DNA of 46,034 nt from Ammonifex sp. (lineage in GTDB: Bacteria; Bacillota; Desulfotomaculia; Desulfotomaculales; DYER01): positions 1 through 46,034 of the forward strand of contig DYER01000099.1 of the NCBI GenBank assembly GCA_020725605.1. The letters are read 5' to 3'. The notes beneath the pieces were generated by a model. It did no database searches and was not told the origin of the DNA. It saw nothing but the letters and a program-made list of their open reading frames with translations. The position numbers and the translations under genes were made by a program. Below, in pieces: positions 8,143-17,808 of the stretch (positions are counted from its first letter, which is position 1; each line of letters opens with the position of its first letter).

Positions 8143-8227
8143 ATCCGACCGCCCTGTGTTTAATAATGAAACTTTGCGCGGGGCTTTTGTGTTTCACCGT
8201 TTAACCTGCGGGGTGTTGTCTTTTCGG
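8143..8227. repeat. Dispersed imperfect repeat, copy B (85 bp)
   Basis: Counterpart of 389-474. It begins where the transposase fragment ends and stops 11 bases before the livH sigma-54 promoter. It contains GTTTAATAATGAAAC (8158-8172) and GTTTCACCGTTTAAC (8191-8205). Reverse-complementing the second gives GTTAAACGGTGAAAC, so the two are inverted copies of GTTwAA-N3-TGAAAC with centres 33 bp apart. The position directly upstream of -24 fits an activator site; the junction with the transposase also allows a mobile-element end. Confidence 0.6.
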
Positions 8228-8238
8228 TCGTGGCCCCG

Positions 8239-8254
8239 TGGTACGAAAATTGCA
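8239..8254 (+). promoter_or_regulatory. Sigma-54 (-24/-12) promoter of the liv operon
   Basis: TGGTACGAAAATTGCA has correct GG-N10-GC spacing and one difference from TGGCAC-N5-TTGCA. It lies 72 bases before the livH ATG. None of the GyGGTGy palindromes seen at the other two control regions is visible nearby, so a different activator, or repeat B itself, may be used. Confidence 0.75.
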
Positions 8255-8325
8255 ATTACGAAAAACTGCCAGAAAACTGCAAGTAGCATGAATCCCACAC
8301 AACACGAGGGGCGGTCGCCAAAGGT

Positions 8326-9189
8326 ATGGAGGTATTCGTTCAGCAGGTCTTCAACGGGATCATGCTGGGGAGCACCTATGCCGTGGTGGCGGTAGGGCTC
8401 ACCCTGGTTTTCGGCATTCTGCACATTCCCAATTTTGCCCACGGCCACTTTTACATGCTCGGAGCGTACCTTACCTTTTTCCTTGTGACCTCCTGGAAGA
8501 TCGATTTCTGGCCGGCTCTCGTGCTGTCCGCCGTGCTGCTGGCGCTGCTCGGGGTCCTGGTGGAACGGATCGTTTTCCGGCCCATGAGGGACCAGCCGCA
8601 CGTCAACGCGTTCATTTCCGCCATCGGGACCCTGATGTTTCTGGAAGCCTTTGTTATGGTCGTTTGGGGACCGCAGGGGCACCGCATTCCAAACCCGTAC
8701 CCCGAAACGGTCAACCTCCTGGGAGTCGTTACCACACAGCAGCGCCTGCTGGTAATCGCCGCCGCCGTGGTCCTGATTGTGCTGTTGCACCTGTTCATCA
8801 AGAAGACCGTTATGGGCGCGACCATCGAGGCCGTGGCCCAGAACCGCGAAGGGGCCATGCTTGTGGGGATAAACGTCGATCGCGTGTCTTCCGTAACCTT
8901 TGCCGTATCCGCCGCCACCGCCGCGATCGCGGCTTCCATGGTGGCCCCCATCTTCATGGTCTCCCCCACCATGGGCGCCCTGCTGGGAATGAAGGCCTTC
9001 ATAGTGGTCATCCTCGGAGGCCTGGGCAGCGTTCCGGGTGCCATTGTCGGAGGGTATATTCTGGGCATCGTCGAGGCCCTGGGCGGGGGATACATCTCGG
9101 CCGACTACAAGGACGTTTTCGCCTTCGGAGCCCTCATCCTGATCCTGGCCATTAAGCCTACCGGCCTTTTCGGAAAGGAGGTCGGCTAG
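8326..9189 (+). CDS. livH: Branched-chain amino acid/carboxylate-type ABC transporter, permease LivH
   Basis: A 287-residue inner-membrane permease. The N-terminus (FNGIMLGSTYAVVAVGLTLV) and FGILHIPNFAHGHFYMLGAY are typical of LivH. A GGLGSVPGAIVGGYILG segment near the C-terminus is the loop that contacts the ATPase. It is the first gene of a five-gene operon and ends 2 bases before livM. The ribosome site before ATG is weak. Liv-type systems import branched-chain amino acids but also many organic acids and aromatics. Placement between acyl-CoA ligase genes suggests an organic acid rather than leucine; that is inference. Confidence 0.9.
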   Translation: MEVFVQQVFNGIMLGSTYAVVAVGLTLVFGILHIPNFAHGHFYMLGAYLTFFLVTSWKIDFWPALVLSAVLLALLGVLVERIVFRPMRDQPHVNAFISAIGTLMFLEAFVMVVWGPQGHRIPNPYPETVNLLGVVTTQQRLLVIAAAVVLIVLLHLFIKKTVMGATIEAVAQNREGAMLVGINVDRVSSVTFAVSAATAAIAASMVAPIFMVSPTMGALLGMKAFIVVILGGLGSVPGAIVGGYILGIVEALGGGYISADYKDVFAFGALILILAIKPTGLFGKEVG

Positions 9190-9191
9190 CG

Positions 9192-10199
9192 GTGAGGCGC
9201 GGGCAATTCTTTCGGGAAAAATGGCCGTACCTGATACTGCTGGTCTTTGCACTGGCGGTTCCGGCGCTTTTTCCGAGCCGCTACGTGCTACAGGTAATTA
9301 CCATGAGCTGCGTCTTCGCCATTGCCACCCTGGGTCTTAACCTTATCCTGGGCTATACCGGCCAGGTTTCCCTGGCACACGCGGGCTTCTTTGCCATCGG
9401 AGCCTACGGGGTGGCAATGATGACGAAGGCGGGGCTTTCTTTCTGGCTTGCTCTTCCGCTTTCCGCCCTCCTCGCCGCCGCGGTGAGCTTTTTCGTCGGG
9501 CTGCCCACGCTCCGCACGCGGGGATCGTATTTTGCCATTGCCACCCTCTGCTTCGGCGTGATCGTCTCGATTGTGGCGGGTAGCTGGTTCAGCCTCACGG
9601 GCGGCCACACCGGAATCGTCGGTATCCCGTTGCCGAATGCGATTCCTTTCCCCCTGGTGGGGGAGATCGGGTTCCATTCCAAGGCCGCGCAGTATTACCT
9701 CGTGCTGGGGTTCTTGCTGTTAACCCTTTTCGTCATGCATCGCCTGGTTAACTCCGTACAGGGGCTGAGCTTCGTGGCCGTGCGGAACAACGAGGTTCTG
9801 GCCGGTGCCGTGGGCATCAACGCCTTTGCCACGAAGCTGCTCTCCTTTGTGATCGCCAGCTTTTTTGCGGGCATCGCAGGCGGCATTTACGCGAGTCTCA
9901 TGAGAAGCGTCAGCCCGGACGTCGCCTCGATCAACCTCATGTTTAACTGGGTGGTGTACCTTTTGCTTGGGGGCGCGGGCACCCTCGCGGGACCCGTGGT
10001 CGGCACCCTGGCCATCTCGGCACTCACGGAGTCCCTCCAATTCCTGGCCGAGTACAACCTCCTCGTCTTTGGCGCCCTGCTGGTCGCGGCAATGGTTTAT
10101 TGCCCCCGGGGGCTCGTGGGGCTAGTGGAGGCCGGGGGGAAGAAGGTCAGGGTCTACTATCGCAGGCAGGTGGGTGTGAGAAGTGATCTTGAGGGTTGA
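9192..10199 (+). CDS. livM: ABC transporter permease LivM
   Basis: A 335-residue permease partner of LivH. It shows GYTGQVSLAHAGFFAIGAYG and LPTLRTRGSYFAIATLCFG, both characteristic of LivM, and LLGGAGTLAGPVVG as the ATPase-coupling loop. Start GTG lies 2 bases after the livH stop. Its last codons overlap the livG start, which implies translational coupling. With LivH it forms the membrane channel of the importer. Confidence 0.92.
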   Translation: MRRGQFFREKWPYLILLVFALAVPALFPSRYVLQVITMSCVFAIATLGLNLILGYTGQVSLAHAGFFAIGAYGVAMMTKAGLSFWLALPLSALLAAAVSFFVGLPTLRTRGSYFAIATLCFGVIVSIVAGSWFSLTGGHTGIVGIPLPNAIPFPLVGEIGFHSKAAQYYLVLGFLLLTLFVMHRLVNSVQGLSFVAVRNNEVLAGAVGINAFATKLLSFVIASFFAGIAGGIYASLMRSVSPDVASINLMFNWVVYLLLGGAGTLAGPVVGTLAISALTESLQFLAEYNLLVFGALLVAAMVYCPRGLVGLVEAGGKKVRVYYRRQVGVRSDLEG

Positions 10200-10947
10200 A
10201 AGGCTTACGAGGAGATTTGGGGGGCTGCTGGCCGTCAACGAGGTAAGTTTTCACGTCGAAAAGGGCGAAATACTCGCAATTATCGGTCCCAACGGGGCCG
10301 GCAAGACCACGGTCTTTAACCTCATCAGCGGCTTGCTTCACCCCACCTCTGGCCAGATTTACCTGGAAGGAGTGCCGATCGCCGGTCTCAGGCCGCACCA
10401 GATCGCCAGAAAGGGCATTGCCCGGACCTTCCAGACCACCGCCCTCTTTAACCAGCTCCGGGTGATCGACAACCTGGTCGTGGCCCACAAGCTCCGCACA
10501 ACGCATGGCCTGCTGGACACCCTGTTTCGTACGCGGCGCTGGCGGGCGGACCGGGAGAAGAGCCTTGCCAGGGCGGTGGAAGTTCTGGAGTTCGTGGGGC
10601 TGAGGGAAAAGGCCCTCCACCCGGTGTCCACCCTATCCCAGGAGGAACAGAAGCGCCTGGCCATAGGCGTCGCCCTGGCCACAGAGCCGAAGATCGTATT
10701 GCTCGACGAGCCCACCGCGGGACTCATCCAGGACGAAACCGATGGGATCATGACGTTGATTAAAAAGCTCAAAGCCGCAGGGGTTACGGTGTGCGTAATA
10801 GAGCACAAGATGCGCCTGATCATGGACCTGGCAGAGCGGATTATCGTTCTGAACTACGGTAACAAGATAGCCGAAGGGACGCCGGAGGAAATAAGCAGGA
10901 ACGACGCGGTGGTCCAGGCCTACCTGGGAGGGGAGTACGCTGCTTAA
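10183..10947 (+). CDS. livG: ABC transporter ATPase LivG
   Basis: A 254-residue ATPase with Walker A GPNGAGKTT, Walker B IVLLDEPTAGL and the switch His in VIEHKM. The LivG-type insertion TFQTTALFNQLRVIDNLVV is present. The ABC signature is LSQEEQKRLAIG rather than the usual LSxGQ, a noticeable departure from the glycine-containing consensus. GTG at 10183 overlaps the end of livM by 17 bases. The C-terminal YLGGEY motif is typical of LivG. Confidence 0.92.
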   Translation: MILRVERLTRRFGGLLAVNEVSFHVEKGEILAIIGPNGAGKTTVFNLISGLLHPTSGQIYLEGVPIAGLRPHQIARKGIARTFQTTALFNQLRVIDNLVVAHKLRTTHGLLDTLFRTRRWRADREKSLARAVEVLEFVGLREKALHPVSTLSQEEQKRLAIGVALATEPKIVLLDEPTAGLIQDETDGIMTLIKKLKAAGVTVCVIEHKMRLIMDLAERIIVLNYGNKIAEGTPEEISRNDAVVQAYLGGEYAA

Positions 10948-11647
10948 GCTGACCGATGTGACCACCACGATCGGGGGATTTCGAGTCATTCACGGAGTCT
11001 GTCTGGAGATCCGCAAAGGAGAGTTCGTTGCGCTGTTGGGCAGCAACGGCGCGGGCAAGACGACCTTGTTTCGAACCGTCGCCGGGGTGCTGAAGCCCTG
11101 CCGGGGGACGATAGAGTTTCAGGGGAAGCAGATTCACAGGCTTTCTCCTGACCGGATCGTCTCCCTGGGATTGTCGCTCTGCCCCGAGGGGCGCCAGCTT
11201 TTTCCCCAGCTTTCGGTCTACAAGAATCTCCTCCTGGGGGCGTACACGCGGCGTAAGGAAATGTCCAGGGTTCGCAAGACCATGGAGTGGGTGTACGAAC
11301 TGTTTCCGGTGCTCAAGGAAAGGCGAAATCAGCCCGCCGGAACCCTGAGCGGCGGGGAACAGCAAATGCTGGCCATCGGCCGTGCGTTGATGTCCGAGCC
11401 GGAAATGTTACTTTTGGACGAGCCGACCATGGGGCTGGCGCCGCTGGTGGTGCGGAGAATAGCGGAGGTGATCAAAGAGATCAACAGGGCGGGAACGACG
11501 GTGTTCCTGTCGGAGCAAAACGCCAATATAGCGCTCATGATCACCGAACGGGGTTACGTCCTGGAGAACGGCAGGATCGTCCTGGAGGGCCCGAGCCCGG
11601 AACTCCTGGAAAACGCGACGGTGAAACGGGCCTATCTGGGCGCCTGA
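10940..11647 (+). CDS. livF: ABC transporter ATPase LivF
   Basis: ATPase with Walker A GSNGAGKTT, signature LSGGEQQMLAIGRALM and Walker B LLLDEPTMGLAP. It pairs with LivG at the inner face of the permeases. The track begins at GTG 10958, but that would remove the first beta strand. The in-frame codons upstream (CTG CTT AAG CTG ACC GAT GTG) give LLKLTDV, the usual LivF N-terminus, and GGGAGGGG lies just before CTG at 10940. I therefore take the rare CTG start; it also overlaps the livG stop, fitting translational coupling. If CTG is not used, the protein starts at 10958. Confidence 0.85.
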   Translation: MLKLTDVTTTIGGFRVIHGVCLEIRKGEFVALLGSNGAGKTTLFRTVAGVLKPCRGTIEFQGKQIHRLSPDRIVSLGLSLCPEGRQLFPQLSVYKNLLLGAYTRRKEMSRVRKTMEWVYELFPVLKERRNQPAGTLSGGEQQMLAIGRALMSEPEMLLLDEPTMGLAPLVVRRIAEVIKEINRAGTTVFLSEQNANIALMITERGYVLENGRIVLEGPSPELLENATVKRAYLGA

Positions 11648-11740
11648 GGCCCACACCGACCAGGGGAGGAGGGGGAATGACGCCGGTCGTGAGGTTTGGA
11701 GGCTGCGACAGGTAGAAAGAGGAAGAAGGGAGGTTAAAGA

Positions 11741-13024
11741 ATGAGAAAACTCAAAACGTTCGGGCCGGCGCTGGTGGTCGTGGCCGCACTCCTGTTGGTG
11801 GTGGCGGGCTGCGCCGGGCAGGGGGGCCGGCAGACCGCGAAGGAAATCGTCATCGGCTTCAACGGGCCCCTGAGCGGGCCGGCCGCGGAGTACGGCCGGG
11901 ACTGCGCCAACGGCGTCGAGATGGCCATCAACGAAATCAACGAGGCGGGCGGCATCACGGTGGGGGGGCAAAAGTACGTCTTCCGGCTGGAAAAGCTCGA
12001 CCACCGGGCCGACCCCTCCCAGGCCGTGGCCAACGCCCGGCGGTTCCGCGACCAGTTTAAGGCGCGGGTGATCTTCGACTGCGTGTTCAACTGCATCGCG
12101 CCGCAGCTGGAGATCAACCAGGAGAAGGGCAACGAGTTCCTGATGATGGCCTGGACCTCCACTCCTAAGCTGGTCGAGCTGGGGAACAAGCTGGCCGTGG
12201 CCATTCCGCCGCCCTTCACGGCGTACATGAAGGCCTTCATGGACATGGCGTGGCAGGAGGGCTACCGCAAGGTGGCCATGGTCGTTACCGTCGGGGCCTA
12301 CGGCGACGAGTGGCGCTCGATATTCAAGGAGGAGTGGCAGAAGAGGGGCGGGGTCATTACGGCCGACCAGCCGGCCAATTACTACGCGCAGACCGATTTC
12401 TCGGCCCAGCTCACCGCGGCCCTGGCGACCAAGCCCGACGCCCTGCTCATCGGCGGGCCCTCCAGCACGACGGCGCTGGTCATCGAGCAGGCCCGGAACC
12501 TCGGGTTCAAGGGCGGCTTCATCCTGGTGGACCAGGCCAAGATGGACTACATCGTAGACGTCGTCTTCAAGGGGAAGACGGACCAGATGGGCACCACCTT
12601 TGGCGTCGGCGCCATCGCCCAGTATCCGTCGCCCGCGGCCAAGTCCTTCAACGAGAAGTACCAGGCCAAGTACCAGGTGCACAACACCTGGGAGGCGGCG
12701 GGCAACTACACGGCCATGCACGCCCTGGCGAAGGCGATGGTGGCGGCGGGCACCGTGGAGGACGTCGCGGCCATCAGGGCCGCCCTGGAGAAGGTTTTTC
12801 CCATGACGGGCGACAAGTATCCGGCGGAGATCCTCGGCATTCACAAGAACGGCCAGATGCTGATGATGGCCCTCCCGCAGGCGATCAAGGGAGGAAAATA
12901 CACGGATCCCTGGCTCATGGTTTACTGGACCAGAACCCAAGAGGGCTTCGAACGGGTCAAGGAAAAACTGACTATGCCTCAGTTGGCCAGGTGGGTGCCG
13001 CTCGAAGGTTATTACGTTGACTGA
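11741..13024 (+). CDS. Liv-type substrate-binding lipoprotein
   Basis: A 427-residue extracellular solute-binding protein of the Peripla_BP_6/LivJ-K type. It has a lipoprotein signal peptide with the lipobox VVAGC at about residue 23, so it would be anchored to the outer face of the membrane. IVIGFNGPLSGPAAEYG is the typical start of the mature domain. A good ribosome site (AGGGAGG, 7 bases before ATG) fixes the start. It is the last gene of the liv operon, 93 bases after livF. The binding pocket cannot be read for substrate; synteny suggests an organic acid fed to the ligases around it. Confidence 0.9.
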   Translation: MRKLKTFGPALVVVAALLLVVAGCAGQGGRQTAKEIVIGFNGPLSGPAAEYGRDCANGVEMAINEINEAGGITVGGQKYVFRLEKLDHRADPSQAVANARRFRDQFKARVIFDCVFNCIAPQLEINQEKGNEFLMMAWTSTPKLVELGNKLAVAIPPPFTAYMKAFMDMAWQEGYRKVAMVVTVGAYGDEWRSIFKEEWQKRGGVITADQPANYYAQTDFSAQLTAALATKPDALLIGGPSSTTALVIEQARNLGFKGGFILVDQAKMDYIVDVVFKGKTDQMGTTFGVGAIAQYPSPAAKSFNEKYQAKYQVHNTWEAAGNYTAMHALAKAMVAAGTVEDVAAIRAALEKVFPMTGDKYPAEILGIHKNGQMLMMALPQAIKGGKYTDPWLMVYWTRTQEGFERVKEKLTMPQLARWVPLEGYYVD

Positions 13025-13046
13025 CTTTGGTATTCCGCAAAAGTTA

Positions 13047-13078
13047 GGCAGTGGTGCAAATCCGCACCACTGCCTTTT
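13047..13078 (+). terminator. Intrinsic terminator of the liv operon; also contains palindrome P1
   Basis: GGCAGTGGTGC-AAATCC-GCACCACTGCC is a perfect 11-bp stem with a 6-base loop followed by TTTT, 22 bases after the binding-protein stop codon. Its inner 20 bp (13051-13070) also match the enhancer palindrome GyGGTGy-N6-rCACCry, and its centre is 84 bp (eight helical turns) from the next palindrome. It may therefore serve both as terminator and as activator site. Confidence 0.75.
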
Positions 13079-13134
13079 GCGATTGTGTCGGTGTGCCGGT
13101 GCTTGAGGAGGTGAGGGCCGGCGAAGAACCCAAT

Positions 13135-13154
13135 GTGGTGTATTCCTACACCAC
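13135..13154. promoter_or_regulatory. Putative enhancer palindrome P2
   Basis: GTGGTGTATTCCTACACCAC is a perfect palindrome with the GGTG-N8-CACC core. Its centre is exactly 21 bp from that of P3, so both sites face the same side of the helix. Confidence 0.75.
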
Positions 13155-13155
13155 T

Positions 13156-13175
13156 GCGGTGTCTAACTGCACCAT
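13156..13175. promoter_or_regulatory. Putative enhancer palindrome P3
   Basis: GCGGTGTCTAACTGCACCAT has arms identical to the site at 706-725. Its centre lies about 62 bp upstream of the -24 GG at 13228-13229, the same geometry as before the fusion gene. Confidence 0.75.
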
Positions 13176-13226
13176 AGTCATCGGTCTGCGTGCCGGGTGC
13201 CCGCCCGGAGTCGGGGAACCGCTTTC

Positions 13227-13242
13227 TGGTACGGTTATTGCA
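13227..13242 (+). promoter_or_regulatory. Sigma-54 (-24/-12) promoter of the ligase/beta-oxidation operon
   Basis: TGGTACGGTTATTGCA has GG-N10-GC spacing and differs from the consensus at one base. Transcription would start near 13254, only about 17 bases before the GTG start of the first gene. Confidence 0.8.
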
Positions 13243-13270
13243 TATAAAACGATACTGAGAGGTGGTAGGG

Positions 13271-14902
<1,632 letters not shown>

Positions 14903-14905
14903 AAG

Positions 14906-15769
14906 GTGAACGTGGAAAAGATTTGCGTGGTGGGGGCCGGCAACATGGGGCACCAGATCGCCCTGTGTGCCGCCCTGGCCGGCTACCGGGTCAGGTGCAC
15001 CGACACGGATCCCCGGGCACTGGAGAAGGCCGAGCGCTTTGCGGACACGTACCTGCCCGAGAGGGTGGCCAAGGGCAAGCTGACGGAGGAGGCCGCCCGC
15101 CAGGCCCGGGCCAACCTCACCTTTACGCCGGGCCTGGAAGAGGCGGCCTCCGACGCGGACTTCGTCATCGAGGCCATCATTGAGAATCTCGAGGCCAAGC
15201 GCCGGCTGTTCGCCCGCCTGGACGAGATCTGCCCGGCCCACGCCATCCTGGCGACCAACAGTTCCTTTATCGTGAGCTCGCGCATTGCCGACGTGACCCG
15301 GCGGCCCGAAAAGGTGTGCAACATGCACTTCTTCAACCCGGCCCTGGTGATGAAACTGGTCGAAGTGGTCAAGGGCCCGCACGTGGCGGATGAGACCGCG
15401 GCCGTCACCGTGGAAGTGGCCAAGAGAATGGGCAAGGTACCGGTGGTTCTCAAAAAAGAGATCTACGGGTTCCTGGTCAACCGCATTCTGGCCGCCATCA
15501 ACGCCGAAGCCCTGTACCTGTACGATATGGGAATCGCCTCCTACGAAGACATCGACAACGCCGTCGTGCTGGCACTGGGCCACCCCATGGGGCCGTTCCG
15601 GCTCATGGACCTGACGGGCATCGACCTGGCCTACCACATCGGCATGGAGCGGTATCGGGAAACCGGCAACCCGGCGGACAGGCCCTCGCCGGTGGTGGTT
15701 GAGAAGTACGTCAGGGGAGAATGGGGCCGGAAGACGGGCAAGGGCTTTTACGAGTACGGCGAGAAGTGA
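14906..15769 (+). CDS. 3-hydroxyacyl-CoA (3-hydroxybutyryl-CoA) dehydrogenase
   Basis: A 287-residue NAD-dependent dehydrogenase that oxidises 3-hydroxyacyl-CoA to the 3-keto form. The Rossmann loop GAGNMGHQIA is at the N-terminus. The catalytic segment MHFFNPA with its histidine follows NSSFIVSSRIA. The C-terminal domain contains GFLVNRIL and HPMGPFRLMDLTG, as in clostridial Hbd proteins, whose usual length of about 280 residues agrees. GTG follows the ligase stop by 3 bases, with GAAGGGGG as ribosome site. In the proposed pathway it makes acetoacetyl-CoA for the thiolase. Confidence 0.93.
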   Translation: MNVEKICVVGAGNMGHQIALCAALAGYRVRCTDTDPRALEKAERFADTYLPERVAKGKLTEEAARQARANLTFTPGLEEAASDADFVIEAIIENLEAKRRLFARLDEICPAHAILATNSSFIVSSRIADVTRRPEKVCNMHFFNPALVMKLVEVVKGPHVADETAAVTVEVAKRMGKVPVVLKKEIYGFLVNRILAAINAEALYLYDMGIASYEDIDNAVVLALGHPMGPFRLMDLTGIDLAYHIGMERYRETGNPADRPSPVVVEKYVRGEWGRKTGKGFYEYGEK

Positions 15770-15780
15770 GGTGTTGGAGT

Positions 15781-16920
15781 TTGATCAGCTTCAAGCTGAC
15801 CGAGGAGCAGGAGCAGATCCGGCAACTGGCGAGGTCCTTTGCCGCCAGGGAAATCATCCCCATTGCCGCGGAATACGACGAGAGAGAGGAAATTCCCTGG
15901 CACGTGGTGGAGAAGGCGCACGAGGTGGGCCTGATGAACCTGGGGGTGCCGGTGGAGTATGGCGGACAGGGGCTGGACCTCCTCACCGGCGCCATAGTGG
16001 CGGAGGAGCTGGCCTACGGCTGCCTGGGCATCAACGGTACCTTCGGCGCCAACGAGCTGGCCCTGACGCCGCTGCTGCTGGCGGGCACCCCGGAGCAGAA
16101 GGCGAAGTTCCTGCCGCCCTTCTGCGCCAGGCCGCAGCTGGCGGCCTTCTGCCTGACGGAACCCAACGCCGGTTCCGACGCCGGGGCCATCACCACCAGC
16201 GCCCGGCCGGAGGGCGACGAATACGTCATCAACGGCCAGAAGTGCTTCATCACCAACGGCGGGGTGGCGGCCCTCTACACCGTCTTCGCCAAAACGGACC
16301 CGGCCAGGGGCCTCAAGGGCATCAGCGCCTTTCTGGTTCCGGGTGACACGCCCGGACTCAGGGGGGGCAAGAAGGAGAAAAAGATGGGCGACCGGGCCTC
16401 CCACGTGGCCGAAGTGATTCTCGAGGACGTCCGGGTCCCGCGGGAGAACCTGCTGGGCAAGGAGGGCGACGGCTTCAAGATCGCCATGATGACCCTGGAC
16501 CGCACCCGTCCGGGAGTCGGGGCGGCGGCCGTGGGCGTGGCGCGCCGGGCCCTCGAAGAGGCCATCAAGTACGCCAAACAGCGCGTGCAGTTCGGACAGC
16601 CCATAGCCGCCAACCAGGCCATCCAGTTCATGCTGGCCGACATGGCCATGAAGGTGGAGGCGGCCCGGGGCCTGGTCTGGAAGGCGTGCTGGATGCTGGA
16701 CCAGGGACTGCCGGCCACCAAGGAGAGCGCCATGGCCAAGTGCTTTGCGGCCGACGTGGCCATGTCCGTAACGACCGACGCCGTGCAGATCTTCGGCGGC
16801 TACGGCTACATGAGGGAATACCCGGTGGAAAAGCTGATGCGCGACGCCAAGATCCTGCAGATTTACGAAGGCACCAACCAGATTCAGCGCCTGGTGATCG
16901 GCCGCGAACTGTTGAGGTAG
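15781..16920 (+). CDS. Acyl-CoA dehydrogenase (short-chain/butyryl-CoA type)
   Basis: A 379-residue flavoprotein. The N-terminus FKLTEEQEQIRQLARSFA and the segments CLTEPNAGSDAGAITT (FAD/substrate loop), FGQPIAANQAIQFMLADMA and QIFGGYGYMREYPVEKLMRD are typical. The catalytic glutamate is in YEGTNQIQR near residue 365. The track start at 15721 lies inside the previous gene. TTG at 15781, 11 bases after that gene's stop, gives MISFKLTEEQ and the family's usual length. It interconverts saturated and 2-enoyl-CoA and would need electron-transfer flavoproteins, which are not in this window. Confidence 0.93.
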   Translation: MISFKLTEEQEQIRQLARSFAAREIIPIAAEYDEREEIPWHVVEKAHEVGLMNLGVPVEYGGQGLDLLTGAIVAEELAYGCLGINGTFGANELALTPLLLAGTPEQKAKFLPPFCARPQLAAFCLTEPNAGSDAGAITTSARPEGDEYVINGQKCFITNGGVAALYTVFAKTDPARGLKGISAFLVPGDTPGLRGGKKEKKMGDRASHVAEVILEDVRVPRENLLGKEGDGFKIAMMTLDRTRPGVGAAAVGVARRALEEAIKYAKQRVQFGQPIAANQAIQFMLADMAMKVEAARGLVWKACWMLDQGLPATKESAMAKCFAADVAMSVTTDAVQIFGGYGYMREYPVEKLMRDAKILQIYEGTNQIQRLVIGRELLR

Positions 16921-16943
16921 TCCGACCAGGGGGGAGACATAGG

Positions 16944-17717
16944 GTGGAATACACCAAGCTGGAAGTCAGGAAAGGCGAGGGCTACGTGGTGGCGGCCATA
17001 AACAACCCGCCGGCCAACGCCCTGGGACAGAAAGTACTGGCGGAGCTCAACGCCCTGCTGGACGCCTGTCTCGGGGACGATGAGGTAAGGGCTCTGGTCA
17101 TAACCGGGTCCGGACCGAAACTGTTCTCGGCCGGGGCCGACATCAACGAATTCGCCGCCCTCAGGGCGGGTCAGAAACCGGAAATCAGCGGGCACGACGT
17201 TTTCGCCAGGATCGAAAACTATCCCAAACCGGTGATTGCGGCCCTCCAGGGCAGCGCCTTCGGGGGCGGCACCGAACTGGCCATCAGCTGCCACCTGCGC
17301 ATCATGGCGGCCAACGCCCAGATCGGCCTGCCCGAGGTCAAGCTGGGCATCATCCCGGGGTGGGGAGGCACCCAGCGGTTACCCCGGCTGATCGGCAAGA
17401 CCAAGGCCCTCGAGGTCATGCTCACAGGCGACCCGCTGAGCGCCGAAGAAGCCCTGCGCTGCGGCCTGGTGAACCGGGTGGTGCCGCAGGAGCAGGTGCT
17501 TCCCGAGGCGGAAGCCCTGGCCGCGCGGCTGGCCAGGGGGGCTCCCCTGGCCATCAGGGAGATCCTGAAGGCGGTGACGCGGGGTCTCGAGACCACCCTT
17601 GAAGAGGGCATCAAGATCGAGCAGGCGGGATCGGCGGTGGTCTTTGCGAGCGAGGACGCCGTGGAGGGAGCTACGGCGTTCTTCCAGAAAAGGGCGCCGA
17701 ATTTCAAGGGGAGATAG
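16944..17717 (+). CDS. Enoyl-CoA hydratase (crotonase)
   Basis: A 257-residue crotonase that hydrates 2-enoyl-CoA to 3-hydroxyacyl-CoA. Both catalytic glutamates are present, in FGGGTELAIS and GLPEVKLGI, followed by PGWGGTQRLPRLIG. The contrast with the fusion protein at 1311, which lacks the first glutamate, is clear. The track's 16686 start overlaps the dehydrogenase in another frame; GTG at 16944 with an AGGGGGGAG ribosome site is the real start. It provides the crotonyl-CoA hydration step between the 4-hydroxybutyryl-CoA dehydratase and the dehydrogenase. Confidence 0.93.
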   Translation: MEYTKLEVRKGEGYVVAAINNPPANALGQKVLAELNALLDACLGDDEVRALVITGSGPKLFSAGADINEFAALRAGQKPEISGHDVFARIENYPKPVIAALQGSAFGGGTELAISCHLRIMAANAQIGLPEVKLGIIPGWGGTQRLPRLIGKTKALEVMLTGDPLSAEEALRCGLVNRVVPQEQVLPEAEALAARLARGAPLAIREILKAVTRGLETTLEEGIKIEQAGSAVVFASEDAVEGATAFFQKRAPNFKGR

Positions 17718-17808
17718 CCGGCTGAACAATCCTGAAAGGCGAAGAGCAGAGAACCGGTGCTCAGAGGTGAGTATAAGGAACCTCGCTGCCAAGAGTGGGG
17801 GGAGCAAA

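Noticed and set aside
11408-12940. 510-codon minus-strand frame opposite the binding-protein gene
   Set aside because: Shadow of a well-supported lipoprotein gene; composition is that of an antisense frame in GC-rich DNA.
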